Shown here piece after piece: positions 24,201 through 34,026 of a stretch of 64,000 nucleotides of DNA. The stretch is from Sipunculus nudus (Eukaryota > Annelida > Sipuncula > Golfingiida > Sipunculidae). The translations under genes were made by a program, and so were the position numbers. The notes under the pieces are model-generated. The model searched no databases. It had not been told where the DNA came from and was given only the letters and a program-made list of their open reading frames with translations. The stretch's first letter is position 1, and every line of letters starts with the position of its first letter. The stretch is from positions 2,963,900 to 3,027,899 of the forward strand of contig CM049322.1 in assembly GCA_026874595.1 (NCBI GenBank). Reading direction: 5' to 3'.

Positions 24201-24514
24201 TTTATCAAGCATGAAAAACAACAAGATCCCAAAGTGGGGACCATTAATTCCACTAATTTGCTTGTTTATACAAAATTCATTTGGATTATTTTGAGAATTC
24301 ACTATTAATAAAAAGGATTTGTTTTCACAACAGAATCATTTTTATTGCAGACATTTCCAGAATAAACATGGTAAATGTTTCAGTTAACCTAAGAAATTTT
24401 ATTACACAATTTTACACTGTTGCTGAATGTTGAACAAAATGCATATCTTAATCTCAATTGAAAAGCAAATTTACAGGCCTCTCTGTCAGCTGTATTTTTT
24501 CTGTAAAAAACAGA
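24201..24514 (-). terminator. 3' end of the integrase gene with poly(A) signals
   Basis: On the minus strand, AATAAA occurs at 24403-24398, about 112 nt after the integrase stop codon, and again at 24346-24341. This fits a normal short 3' untranslated region. Nothing else is recognised here. Confidence 0.6.
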
Positions 24515-24844
24515 TCAAACATGCAACATATTCCTTATCATTTGTCTCAATTGTAAATACACTTGTAGGGCTGCATCAGGCGTACTTGGGTATTGTAGGT
24601 TATTCTGATGTAACCCCATAATGCACAAAGAATACATGTCTTCATCACATGGTATGGCTGTTCTGAAGGTACATAGATCCCTGTATGCATCAAGTTCATG
24701 TTGAGTGATGTTGTTGCGGAAGGAGTGAGTTCCATACAGGACTGGCACATGAAACATTATCCCTGGCCTTCCGCTTGGCAGCCCTCGTCTCCCTTTCCGA
24801 ATGATGTGCGAGTTCCACACTTCCGCTGTTTCATCAAGTTCATT
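24515..24844 (-). CDS. Integrase gene, exon 3 (C-terminal)
   Basis: The exon encodes residues 280-388, starting NELDETAEVWNSHIIR after a CTTGTTGTAG acceptor and ending at a stop codon at 24517-24515. It carries the conserved SGRPGIMFHVPVLYGTHSF and LQLRQMIRNML segments of the family. Confidence 0.85.
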   Translation of the reverse strand, partial: NELDETAEVWNSHIIRKGRRGLPSGRPGIMFHVPVLYGTHSFRNNITQHELDAYRDLCTFRTAIPCDEDMYSLCIMGLHQNNLQYPSTPDAALQVYLQLRQMIRNMLHV

Positions 24845-25505
24845 CTACAACAAGATTTTACTAAAATATACTTTATGCTCATGAGGGATTAGGGTAAATT
24901 GAATACTACGGCTTTTGTAGTATTGTTGCGTTTTGCTGCTCACTAGTGTTTTAAACCCTTCAACAAAATTATGTTAACAATACAAATAATTCATTGCTAA
25001 GGGTGTAATAAAAACTTTAGGTGATTCCTCTTCATCATCAATAGAATTGCTACATATTCGAGGAATGATTGGGCCGGTATATCTTTGCTGCTAGTGGAGA
25101 AAATTTAACATAAGGGCATAATGCATATCACTCCTTATACTGATTGGTTATTTTAATTCCTATCCCCACCCCCATGCCCAAATACTAATATAGATTTCCT
25201 TGATACTTTTAATGATATCAGTCATAGTTTCATACTCCATTTTGACCATCAGCTTAACACAAGTATTCCATTTTGTCTACAATGTTCTTCTCAGAAAAAC
25301 AAATGTATGTCAATATATGCTTATTTTTTATGGGAATAATTACATTTGTACACATTTACATTTAAAACAGAGGATATTATAATCTTCCCATCCATCAATT
25401 TCAATAATATTTACAAATAAATAATTTAATATTATTAAATCTCTACTAAATGTTTAACGTGTAATTTCCCTAGGCATGCAACAATATATGATTTTCATTT
25501 AAGTT

Positions 25506-25566
<61 letters not shown>

Positions 25567-27228
25567 TCTTTGTTTGCAAAATTAGGTGAAGGTAATCAGC
25601 AAATCAGTCACTTTGTTAATTATTATGAGTATACTCATTCATATTTATCTAATTATCCTTTTAATAAAGAGGCCAGTAAAGGTATCCTAGTCAAACCTTT
25701 TAACATGTGGATATCTTACAGTCACTGTGTAAAAGCAGTCAATTTGTAAAATGCTTAAATTTTCAGTCAGTTAACTAACTGCCTGATTCAATCTGGTAAT
25801 GTATAAAATGAATGAAATTTTCAGACACTTTACTAATTGACTAAATTTCAGTCAGTTTATTTGATACATTGACTGAACAAAATGCAATGCAATTGTTATA
25901 CAATAAAAACAATTTGAGTTACATTTCATTATTTTATATATTCTTGTCTTTATTATAATTAATATATTTTACATCATATTTTTACATATTTTAATGTTTC
26001 ATATAATCAAAAGCGTCCATTCGGCTAAAGTTAATTAGTTCTGGTTTTTGTGAAATAAATCTGTATCATGTGATATCTTAATATTATCAGAGGTGCAATT
26101 TCCTTTTGCACTCTCGGAGTGTGTGTGCGTGAATATTGATAGAGTTTCTTTTAAGATTTCAGAAATTTAGAAGCAATATATTTGGTATAAAATAACGGAA
26201 TATTCTCGCTTCAGAAACAAACAATATAAAAAATGAGATCTAAAAATACTTAGTGGGCAGACGTCTGATGAGAACCTACGTTGTAACCTAAAGTCATAGT
26301 TTGTGCTTAATCTGTGCTTTGGTACCACGGTTTTACAATGCCATGGAAACGAGTGAATCATGCTATATGATTTGTCATCATTTTGAATTTATTTCTGAAA
26401 GGCTACACTTCATTAATACTTAAAGAAACTGTCTCACTTTTTTGTAAATTACTCATATTTTCGAATTGAAAAGAGCTTATTTTTATGGCCAAATAACATT
26501 CTCTTTTATTACAATATGGAGGTAATATAATATGTCCACTTTGGTCAGTTTACTGCTCAAAATTCCAAACCATCACAGTTTGGCTCCATTCTAAGAATGT
26601 AGGTGGTATACTCATTGAAAGTAACAAACAGAGATATTGTGATTAAACCCTATATATCCTTGTAACTCACTTTAGCATATCTAACTTATGTATTTGATAT
26701 TATCAGATATTTTCAACGATGTAACTGTGGTTATCATAAACCTTTCTTCATAATAAATTTCATATATTAGCTAGCCTACTGCATAATTTAATATTTTGTT
26801 TAATCAAAAGCTTCCATTTGGCTTAATTCTGGTTCTTACATGAGCAAAAAATGTAGTCATATGAGTTGTGAAATAGTATGCATATTTCATTATATTTTAA
26901 CAGTGTACATATTTCAGCCATGTGATTCTGGTTATACCCTCACCGGTCTGTGCCGTTTATTATTTGATCTGTATTCTTTTTAAATAGCCAAGGAACGGGC
27001 ATAAAGTTTATTCAAATGTAGTAAGTTATACAATTTGGCAGTGTTTGTTTCACAATAATGAGACATGTGCAACAAACCATTTCGCATCGATTCAGTCAAT
27101 CTGTCAATTTGTAAAGTGCCTGAAAATTTCAGTCATTCTATAAATTGCCGGGGTGAATCAGACACTTTGTAAATTGATTGAAATTTTCAGGCATTTTACA
27201 ATATGTCTGATTTAACACATTGACTGTA

Positions 27229-27277
<49 letters not shown>

Positions 27278-28928
27278 TTGCCGTTTTCCATTATTTCTTT
27301 AAATATTATAAACTAGAAACCATGTTCTTGCTTCATTTTCGTGTGTGTGTGTGTGGAGGGTGGGGGGGGGGGGGTTAATGGATTGAAAGACAAATTTATG
27401 ATTTGAAGTTGAGAGCTTGGTTTTGCAAAAATATATAAATATGAAGAATAGCAACAGCAGTAGTAGTAAATGGAGTATCTATCCAAATGCGAAAGGTAAT
27501 TTGCTGAGTGTATGATATGATTTTCAATTATATTACTATCTGTGTCACATAAGATTTTCCTTCAGATTTAAATCGCATTATATGAAATGGTAATCCTGAT
27601 TCCAACATAACCTAGGCTGACTCAAACTGTAGTCACAATGTATAAACTGACTCTTACCTGTATGATTGCCAGGAAACAAAATTGGGCAATGTTTTTGTCA
27701 ATGAAGTCACCTAGATACTGTCCTGTTTCTTCTAAATTAGAGAACAGGCATATCCAGTATTCTGCGCATTGTTTTCTTAGATGAGACCAGAACAGCTCTA
27801 TTCTGTGGTTTGACGTACTTGAACCTTCTATGTATGCTGTGTGATGTCCATTTTGACCATTCCCCATCAGCTGCTGTTGGATGAGTTTAACACGAACGTT
27901 TTCTGTTCCACAGTCTCCCCTCACTATCCTTGGACAACCAGCATATTCTTTCAAGGCTTCATAGAAGTACCCAGCAATTACTCTGGGATCATTGTTCGTT
28001 GTGTACACCTTTAGCCAGATGAGGTGCCGGGAGAAGCCATCAATACACCCATGTATTGCAAACCCAAATCGTTTCAGTTTATCATACCCGTCAAGATGCC
28101 AGGCATAATGAGGCCCTGATGCATGGTACGAACGTCTGTGGAGTCGACGTGTCTGTCTAAAAAATGCACAAACAGTATTTATAGTTACTGGAGTGAATTG
28201 AATTATTTTCAGAATTATTATATTAAAAATATAACGTATTATAATGAACTACCATACCTACCTGCAGCAGTATTTAACCTTACCCGTAAGTCCTTTACCA
28301 TCTGATGTATTATGTAAAAGTTGGTCATATGCCAGATATAAATTCATAATAATATAAATTGATTTTTATATATAAAATATTTTTCATTATTGTTAAAATT
28401 ATCATGAACCATGTGATGATATTCGGGTTTACAAAACCTATTGCCATACTTCTTAGCATAATTAGGCCAAAAAATAAATAAAAGTATGGTTCTCAGGCAC
28501 TGCCCGCGTCAAAATTATACCCCCGCATCAAACATCTTTATTTTTATTTTTTAATAGAAACTTAATAATTTCGAGCTCCAGCCGCTTGGACATTTCTTTC
28601 AAGAAGATAAAATCATTCAATTTTGATAAAATTTCCTTTGTTATGTAGTGCTTTTACTTGTTAAGCAAAATAAATTTGTTATTATCATGATTTTCCCTTA
28701 TCATTTTATATTTTATCGAAAAATAAAAAAAAAAAAAAAAAAAAAAAACGCCCACCCGCATTGATTTATGAAAAAAAGTGCCTGAGAACCATACCTTTTT
28801 TTAAGGCTTATACATGTATATATTTATATAAATTTATCATGTTTCAGTGGCAGATCGAGAAATTCGAGAAAAGGGGGGGGGGGGCTCTACTTTACTGCAT
28901 TAAATTACACAAATATACATTGAGAGAG

Positions 28929-28969
<41 letters not shown>

Positions 28970-29923
28970 TCGAGAGAAAGATTAATTATCGTAATATCCA
29001 TAATATATTTTCAGCCTATGAAATATATAAATATTTTTTTTTATTTCACCTTAATGAATAAAATCTAAAGCCAGGTTTTTTTTTAATGTTTATATATGCA
29101 ATGTAAAGAAAACATTTTAGGCGTCTTTCATAAAAAAAGAGGATTATGTTATAACGGAAAGCCTCCCTCCTTAATTATAGAAAAATTACTCTCTACATCA
29201 CAGGGCTGCTCATTTATATCCTCAACTTAGGAAAAAAGTATAATAAACTGTGGATAAATTAATAATCTAATTGCTGTAGGGAATAAAAAATATCTAAAAT
29301 AATCAAAATTATTTATGAATAACTTGGAGAAGAAATAGATAAAATGAAAGATGTTTCAGAGGAGAGGGGGGGGGGGGGGTGCACGGTTTAAATTGTGATG
29401 TTTTCCCCATCGATACTTGATAATTCGGCATGCAGTAAATTAATTTTGCATTTCGTTGTGTGTAGACAGCCGTTTAACGGTCGTCACCTTATTTGAAGAA
29501 TTTTAAAAAGTACTCAGTTATGGTATAAGTTTATTTTTTTCAAATTAAAATACTGACATTTGTTTAGAAACACTGAGACACTTACCGGAAAGCGACACCA
29601 TCAGGGTCAAGGCAGGACAATATCAGTCGGACATCTTCTTTGCGCACTTTAAAGCCACTCGACTGAATTTTTTGGTACATCCAGCGGTAACCATGCAGTT
29701 TACCAGATGATTCAAGTTGTCTCTGAATAAACAGAATAATTTCTCCGACATCGCTGTAAAATTTCCTTCTGGTTAACCCGGCAGACTTCAAGACTCGTCT
29801 GAGATGCCTCTCGCTAATAATAAAGCCGTAATTTGAAAGGCAAAAAGCGATGTCCTTGTAACTCATTCCAAGCGAAAAGAAAGCCTGAACAAGTTCATAT
29901 CTGTCCATTTTGTGACCTTTCAT
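24515..29923 (-). CDS. Integrase-fold DDE transposase/recombinase, 388 aa, three exons, apparently intact
   Basis: The exons are 29923-29586, 28156-27658 and 24844-24515. The junctions (CCG|GTAAGT, TTTTTTAG|A, CAG|GTAAGA, TTGTTGTAG|A) keep one frame with no stop. Residues 1-60 form an N-terminal helix-turn-helix-like region (FFSLGMSYKDIAFCLSNYGF...RHLRRVLK). Residues 60-112 hold a basic segment and a conserved LHGYRWMYQKIQ motif. The catalytic core carries WHLD135GYDKL, RGD194CGTENV and NHRIE233LFWSHLRK, a DDE triad with 38 residues between the second Asp and the Glu. The C-terminus (VWNSHIIR...GRPGIMFHVP...YLQLRQMIRNML) matches the integrase-catalytic-domain proteins expanded in fishes and marine invertebrates. 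It probably cuts and joins the element's TIRs, and its 5' end lies only about 75 bp from the right subterminal array. Met6 is an alternative start. Confidence 0.87.
24845..27657 (-). other. Integrase intron 2 with (TA)n tracts and internal duplications
   Basis: No gene is seen. (TA)n microsatellites occupy about 25511-25560 and 27231-27272. Segments near 25735-25880 and 27095-27225 are diverged copies of one another (GTCAATTTGTAAA...TTTTCAG), as are segments near 25995-26060 and 26795-26850 (TAATCAAAAGC-TCCATT-GGCT). A duplicated block of roughly 1.3 kb therefore makes up much of the intron. A G-run lies near 27360-27374. Confidence 0.6.
27658..28156 (-). CDS. Integrase gene, exon 2 (catalytic core)
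   Basis: The exon spans residues 113-279 and holds all three presumed catalytic residues: Asp135, Asp194 and Glu233. Its acceptor is CATTTTTTAG and its donor CAG|GTAAGA. The start codon for this stretch is in exon 1; reading only from the internal codon near 28008 would lose the first catalytic Asp. Confidence 0.87.
28157..29585 (-). other. Integrase intron 1 with simple repeats
   Basis: No gene is seen. It contains a poly-A run near 28728-28748, a (GA)n tract near 28925-28970 and G-runs near 28874-28885 and 29366-29380. A CAGTGGCAGATCGAGAAATT motif precedes the first G-run, like the GTGGCGGATCCAG motifs seen at 290 and, reversed, near 31300. Confidence 0.55.
29586..29923 (-). CDS. Integrase gene, exon 1 (N-terminal DNA-binding part)
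   Basis: The exon encodes residues 1-112 plus two bases of codon 113 and ends at a strong GTAAGT donor. It contains a helix-turn-helix-like stretch followed by the LHGYRWMYQKI and VRLILSCLDPDGV segments typical of the family. A minus-strand ATATATACA word lies about 15 bp before the ATG; it could serve as a TATA box only if Met6 is the start. Confidence 0.85.
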
Positions 29924-29999
29924 GCGCAGCGCCTGTATATATCACACTGCAAGATCTCCGCTCCAGGATATTTTTGTTTAGCTGTGTCGTCTGAATAAT

Positions 30000-30319
30000 T
30001 ATCGCGTGGCCACGACATACTAACGCGTGGGAACGAGATAATTATCGCGTGGCCACGAGATACTAACGCGTGGGAACGAGATAATTATCGCGTGGGAACG
30101 AGATACTAACGCGTGGGAACGAGATAATTATCGCGTGGCCACGAGATACTAACGCGTGGGAACGAGATAATTATCGCGTGGCCACGAGATACTAACGCGT
30201 GGGAACGAGATAATTATCGCGTGGCCACGAGATACTAACGCGTGGGAACGAGATAATTATCGCGTGGCCACGAGATACTAACGCGTGGGAACGAGATACT
30301 ATCGCGTGGGAACGAGATA
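30000..30319 (-). repeat. Right subterminal array of about fifteen 20-bp near-palindromes
   Basis: Units alternate between TATCGCG-TGGCCA-CGAGATA and TAACGCG-TGGGAA-CGAGATA at spacings of 21 and 22 bp, giving a 43-bp dimer register. On the minus strand they match the left-end array (TATCTCG-TTCCCA-CGCGATA). The right array is about twice the length of the left one and sits directly upstream of the integrase gene, so it may also affect its promoter (inference). Confidence 0.85.
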
Positions 30320-30332
30320 AAAAAAAATGTGC

Positions 30333-30354
30333 ATGTCCTATACGAGCCACCGTA
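30333..30354 (-). repeat. Right terminal inverted repeat (22 bp)
   Basis: This is the exact reverse complement of 403-424 and is followed at once by the TTTTAT duplication. Confidence 0.92.
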
Positions 30355-30360
30355 TTTTAT
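30355..30360. other. Target-site duplication, right copy (TTTTAT)
   Basis: This is the exact match of 397-402 and directly abuts the right TIR. Confidence 0.85.
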
Positions 30361-31781
30361 TCCATAGCTTTAAGATTATTATGTTTATTGAGGATATTAA
30401 TGAACAGCTATGTGATTTACTCCATTAAGATAGCATACAAATATATACCAGTATATTGAGAGAGGGAGTCTTTCCACATGCTGCTAGGTTTTATCACCCA
30501 GGAATCCCCCCCCCCCCCCCCCCCTCATTCGCCTGTGGGAGATGCACGGCCTTCCCATCAGCCTACACAGCTCTCAGCTTGGGCTGGAGTTGACCGTGAA
30601 AAATCTCACGGCTCCTGGGCTGATACTCAGACCCACGCTCTGTGCTCTGCTGTCCGGGTCCTGTGCGCTGCCTCGACCACAGAAGCCGGTAAAATGCAAA
30701 GTTTGACATAAGAACTAAACGTATCATTTATTTAACCACGAGTACCACATTTTGAATAATGCCATTTTGCAAGTTATAGACGTAGATGCGTATTTTACAG
30801 TTGACATCAAAATTTTACGAACTATTAAATGTTTGGACTTTACAGTTTATTATCCCCAATTTTGCAGAAATATAAATATTAAAGCCGGCAACACATTAAC
30901 CCCAACCCCTTAAAGTTTGAACACACTATGCAAATAAGAAATAGTATTTGAGGAAGAGAAAATCCTCGTAATCTTTTGATAAAGGTGCTTCAAAATGTCC
31001 TCTTTTTATTGCCTATTTTAAAAATTTCACTGATATATATTTTCCCATACACTCCCCATGTAAATATAATAATCTTTAATAATGACATGGCTCTAGATTT
31101 TATTAATATTTCCATAAGGTTAAGTGTATTACGTGTATCACATTATATAAATATATATACACACATAATATAGGCCTATATATATATATAATATACATAT
31201 ATATATTACAAAACAAAAAAAAATAAGAACTTTGTTTTTATAATACCCATAAAACGCCAATTCAACATTAGCGCTCCCTTGTTCGCGATTTTCTGGATCC
31301 GCCACTGGCTTCTGATCTGGCATTGCCTAGAATGTGTGTGTTGGGGGGGGGGGGGGCAGACAGAGTGATCTCGGATAAATGCTATTGTATTCACACAGTC
31401 TCAAATATATTGTTAGGAAATAAAATGTAAATATATACAAATGTATATGACAATTTCAAGTCACTGAATAAACAAAAAAGACATCATTTTCTCAAGACCC
31501 CCCCCCCCCCCGCGTGAACAGAGTCCGCCGCTCGCTGTCAACAACTTGTACTTTTCCCGGGAGCCGCACGTGCATGAACTCAGTGACCCCGAGATCTGTC
31601 AGCCGCTGATAGTGAGGACAGAATGAAATACAAAATAAATACAAAAAGAAAAAAGAAAAGTCTCTCTGGTTCAGTGAAATCAACAAACAAGTTCACAATG
31701 TATACAATAAAAATGACACTTCAGAGGACAGATCTTTGTGGTACAGCGAGGATCCTTGTAAACTCTTTGGTCCAGTGTTGT
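30361..31781. other. Right flank of the transposon, no gene recognised
   Basis: A C-run lies at about 30507-30524, followed by 170 bp of G+C-richer unique sequence (30530-30700) that I do not recognise. The (TA)-rich tract at 31150-31205 precedes a minus-strand CCAGTGGCGGATCCAG motif near 31294-31310. Further G- and C-runs lie near 31343-31356 and 31499-31511. Confidence 0.5.
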
Positions 31782-31787
31782 TTTATT
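31782..31787 (-). terminator. Poly(A) signal of the NACHT gene
   Basis: AATAAA on the minus strand lies about 134 nt downstream of the NACHT stop codon, a usual position for the last exon of a gene. Confidence 0.55.
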
Positions 31788-31920
31788 TTTGTCAGAACCA
31801 GTGAAGTGTCCGGGCCGCTGTAGCTCCACGGAGGTCATCAGGTACAGACGACCTGAACGTAAACATCAGACTGGTCATGTTTATGTCAGGATTATTACTG
31901 TTACCGGGATTTATAATGGA

Positions 31921-33756
31921 TTACGATTTGAACAGTTCTGTCATGGCGGTCTGAGGTAAGTTAAAGTGTTGTTTATATATCCTCAGCTCCAGATCAGGAC
32001 ATTTTATTGCCAGCGTCTGTTTTATTTTCTCCCTCGTTTGTGATGTGAGGCAGCAGATCCTGAGTGTGAGAGTAATGAGATGTGTGTCAGACAGACATTC
32101 TGTTAGTGAGTTGACAGACATCATGGTCAGGGGGGTCAACTCAAACTCTAAATGATGTAGAGTCTTTATATGTCTGACTGCTCTTATTACAGCCAGCAGG
32201 TCAGGAGAAGTGTCATCATCATCATCATCATCAATAAACATCAGTCTCTGTCCAGATCTAGTCTTCCAGTTAAACTCCCGCACTTTGAGTGTTTGTATCG
32301 GGAAGTTTGTGAGTGTCAGGTCAAGTTCCTGTGTCATGTAACTCTCATCAACAGAACAAGGTGAACCAGGCAACCAGCACCACAACCTGAGCCATGTTAA
32401 TGATGGAGCGTTTAAATGTTGTAGTAGACGGAGATGTCTCTCATCAGGTGACCCCAGTGTAAGCTTGTTCAGCTGGTCAGCCTTCATGGAGAGATATTTA
32501 ACATAAACCTGGGCAGGATATTTGTCTGTGATATGTAACTTCATCACCTCAGGTAGGACCAGGTCAGCCTCACGATGTTCTGATAAATAACTTATCTGTA
32601 GTGAGGTGTACATCACCGCCATGTTGTCCTTATCACCACTTATTATTTTTTCTATTTGTCTCTTTATGTCCCATCCTCCCAGACCAGATACAAATGTGAT
32701 GAGCATGGCCGACTCTCTGAATGCCTGGGGCGAGCCACAGAAATGAAGTAAAAGTTCATTTTGTTTTGATTCATCACAATTGACAATGTAATAAGCAACA
32801 AACCACTCTTGTATGGTTTTATGGAGAAATGAAACTGTTTTTTCTCTGGTAGAATGTTCGTCTATTAAAAATCCAAGTTCCCAGGTTTCCTGACTGATTA
32901 TTTTCATTGCGTCATCAAACTGGAATGTCAGTTCAAGTCTGTCTTTCATCATACCACCTGTTGCTATCTCTCCTAACTGCATGAAACATTTATGATATTT
33001 TTTTAGAACCTCTGACAATTTGCTGACAGGTATTTTTTTCCTTTTCTCAAATCTACAACATGAATATTTAATAAAATCCTCATAAAATCCTCCAAATGTG
33101 TTTGCTAGTTGTTTGGTTTCCTCCCATAAACAACACATCAACAACAATATGGCTGGGTATCGGCTCAGATGTTTTAAATCATCTGATTGTTTTATTTTCT
33201 CTAAAAGTCTCTCTCCTTTCTCACTGCTGTCTGCATCTTGAAATGATTTATTTACATACTCAGTGACGCCCTCTGTTGAGAATCCCTTGAGTGACACCTC
33301 AGTCTCAGGAACATCAGTTTGTTCAGTAAAATGTGAGTCTGATGAATGTCTGGATGTTATGAATGTCTGAGCGTATGGTAAATGTTGTCTGTGAGCGAGG
33401 CGTGTGATGTCATCAGATGTTGTCTCTCTGTATTCGTCGTAGCCGTCTAGTAGGAACAAAGTTGATGACTGGTTATGTTTGATCAGTTCACAGAACTCCT
33501 CAGCATCTGTCATCTCAAGCTTCAGCTGTTCTTTTATTACATCCACTAACGTCTGGTTAATCTTGACATCTCTAAGGATTATAGGAATCACATATTTGAA
33601 TGAAGCGAGTACCTCCCTCTGTTTTGTGGTCAAGTTTGTTTTCTTGTCCAGGATGATGTTACTCCAGTCCACACAGATTCTACGTGAGATGGTAGACTTC
33701 CCAACGCCTGGCTCTCCTGACAGATAGATAAGCTGGCCCCTCTGACCATTTGTAAC
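31921..33756 (-). CDS. NACHT-domain NLR-like protein, 3'-terminal exon (611 aa)
   Basis: The exon starts after a TTATTTTCAG acceptor at 33757 (the open frame continues upstream into intron) and runs 611 codons to the stop at 31921. Exon residues 14-22 (GEPGVGKST) are the Walker A loop and 101-108 (FLLDGYDE) the Walker B/NACHT Mg-binding segment. An ITSRHSSD sensor-1-like motif follows, then winged-helix-like sequence (FLHKTIQEWFVAYYIV). The C-terminal 170 residues hold weak leucine-rich-like strands (LKTLHHLEFELTPL...LITLTLRICCL). A run of seven Asp is encoded by an ATC/GAT triplet repeat near 32215-32236. NACHT NTPases switch immune or cell-death signalling by oligomerising; the N-terminal effector domain must lie in upstream exons that I cannot find. 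No lesion is visible. Confidence 0.88.
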   Translation of the reverse strand, partial: VTNGQRGQLIYLSGEPGVGKSTISRRICVDWSNIILDKKTNLTTKQREVLASFKYVIPIILRDVKINQTLVDVIKEQLKLEMTDAEEFCELIKHNQSSTLFLLDGYDEYRETTSDDITRLAHRQHLPYAQTFITSRHSSDSHFTEQTDVPETEVSLKGFSTEGVTEYVNKSFQDADSSEKGERLLEKIKQSDDLKHLSRYPAILLLMCCLWEETKQLANTFGGFYEDFIKYSCCRFEKRKKIPVSKLSEVLKKYHKCFMQLGEIATGGMMKDRLELTFQFDDAMKIISQETWELGFLIDEHSTREKTVSFLHKTIQEWFVAYYIVNCDESKQNELLLHFCGSPQAFRESAMLITFVSGLGGWDIKRQIEKIISGDKDNMAVMYTSLQISYLSEHREADLVLPEVMKLHITDKYPAQVYVKYLSMKADQLNKLTLGSPDERHLRLLQHLNAPSLTWLRLWCWLPGSPCSVDESYMTQELDLTLTNFPIQTLKVREFNWKTRSGQRLMFIDDDDDDDTSPDLLAVIRAVRHIKTLHHLEFELTPLTMMSVNSLTECLSDTHLITLTLRICCLTSQTREKIKQTLAIKCPDLELRIYKQHFNLPQTAMTELFKS

Positions 33757-34026
33757 CTGAAAATAATAGAATATTAATAAATTTTGCTGATATGGTTTTA
33801 TTTTTTTTAGAAATAAAAAAAAATGTAATTCAAGCACAGCACACAACTGTCATAACACGTAATTACATGATATCATATATTTATGTATGTATGTTAGAAA
33901 AACTTATTATTAATAAATTGCAGCAAAGGGGGGGGGGGGGGTTAATTAATATAATGTTCCTAAATCAAGAGAAAAATCAGTTGTATATATTAGTAAATGT
34001 TGCTGTTTTATATCACAAACATTAGT
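33757..34026 (-). other. Intron upstream of the NACHT exon
   Basis: AT-rich intron sequence with a G-run at about 33928-33941. No coding exon of a death, CARD, TIR or Ig type is recognised here or further to the right. Confidence 0.5.

Larger units (their letters stand above)
403..30354. mobile_element. Giant (29,952 bp) TIR DNA transposon with DDE integrase and SAM-HECT cargo gene
   Basis: Both ends carry a perfect 22-bp terminal inverted repeat starting TACGGTGGCTCGTATAGG (403-424 and 30333-30354), bordered by an exact 6-bp duplication TTTTAT. Inside each TIR lies an array of about 20-bp near-palindromes in mirrored orientation. The element encodes an intact integrase-fold recombinase on the minus strand at the right end and a SAM/HECT-like gene on the plus strand, convergent with it. 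Their 3' ends are separated by tandem arrays at 19.86-24.2 kb. Older repeats and a MITE are nested in the introns. Integrase-fold transposases with short AT-rich duplications are known in animals (Ginger, IS3EU and Polinton types), but the length and cargo here are unusual. I see none of the Polinton polymerase, packaging ATPase, protease or capsid genes. The superfamily assignment is open. Confidence 0.88.

Noticed and set aside
22860-24294. Open frames rich in SVCLSVCLSVCQ
   Set aside because: They are produced by the GTCTGTCTGTC tetramer runs and occur in overlapping frames.
24515-29923. Retroviral or LTR-retrotransposon integrase
   Set aside because: No reverse transcriptase, RNase H, protease or gag lies nearby, the gene has introns, and the element has TIRs and not LTRs.
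403-30354. Polinton/Maverick or other virus-like element
   Set aside because: The size and the integrase fit in principle, but no DNA polymerase, packaging ATPase, cysteine protease or capsid-like gene is visible, and the termini lack the usual Polinton start.
30478-30711. Proline-rich open frame after the C-run
   Set aside because: The Pro run is the C homopolymer; the rest is not recognisable and has no supporting signals.
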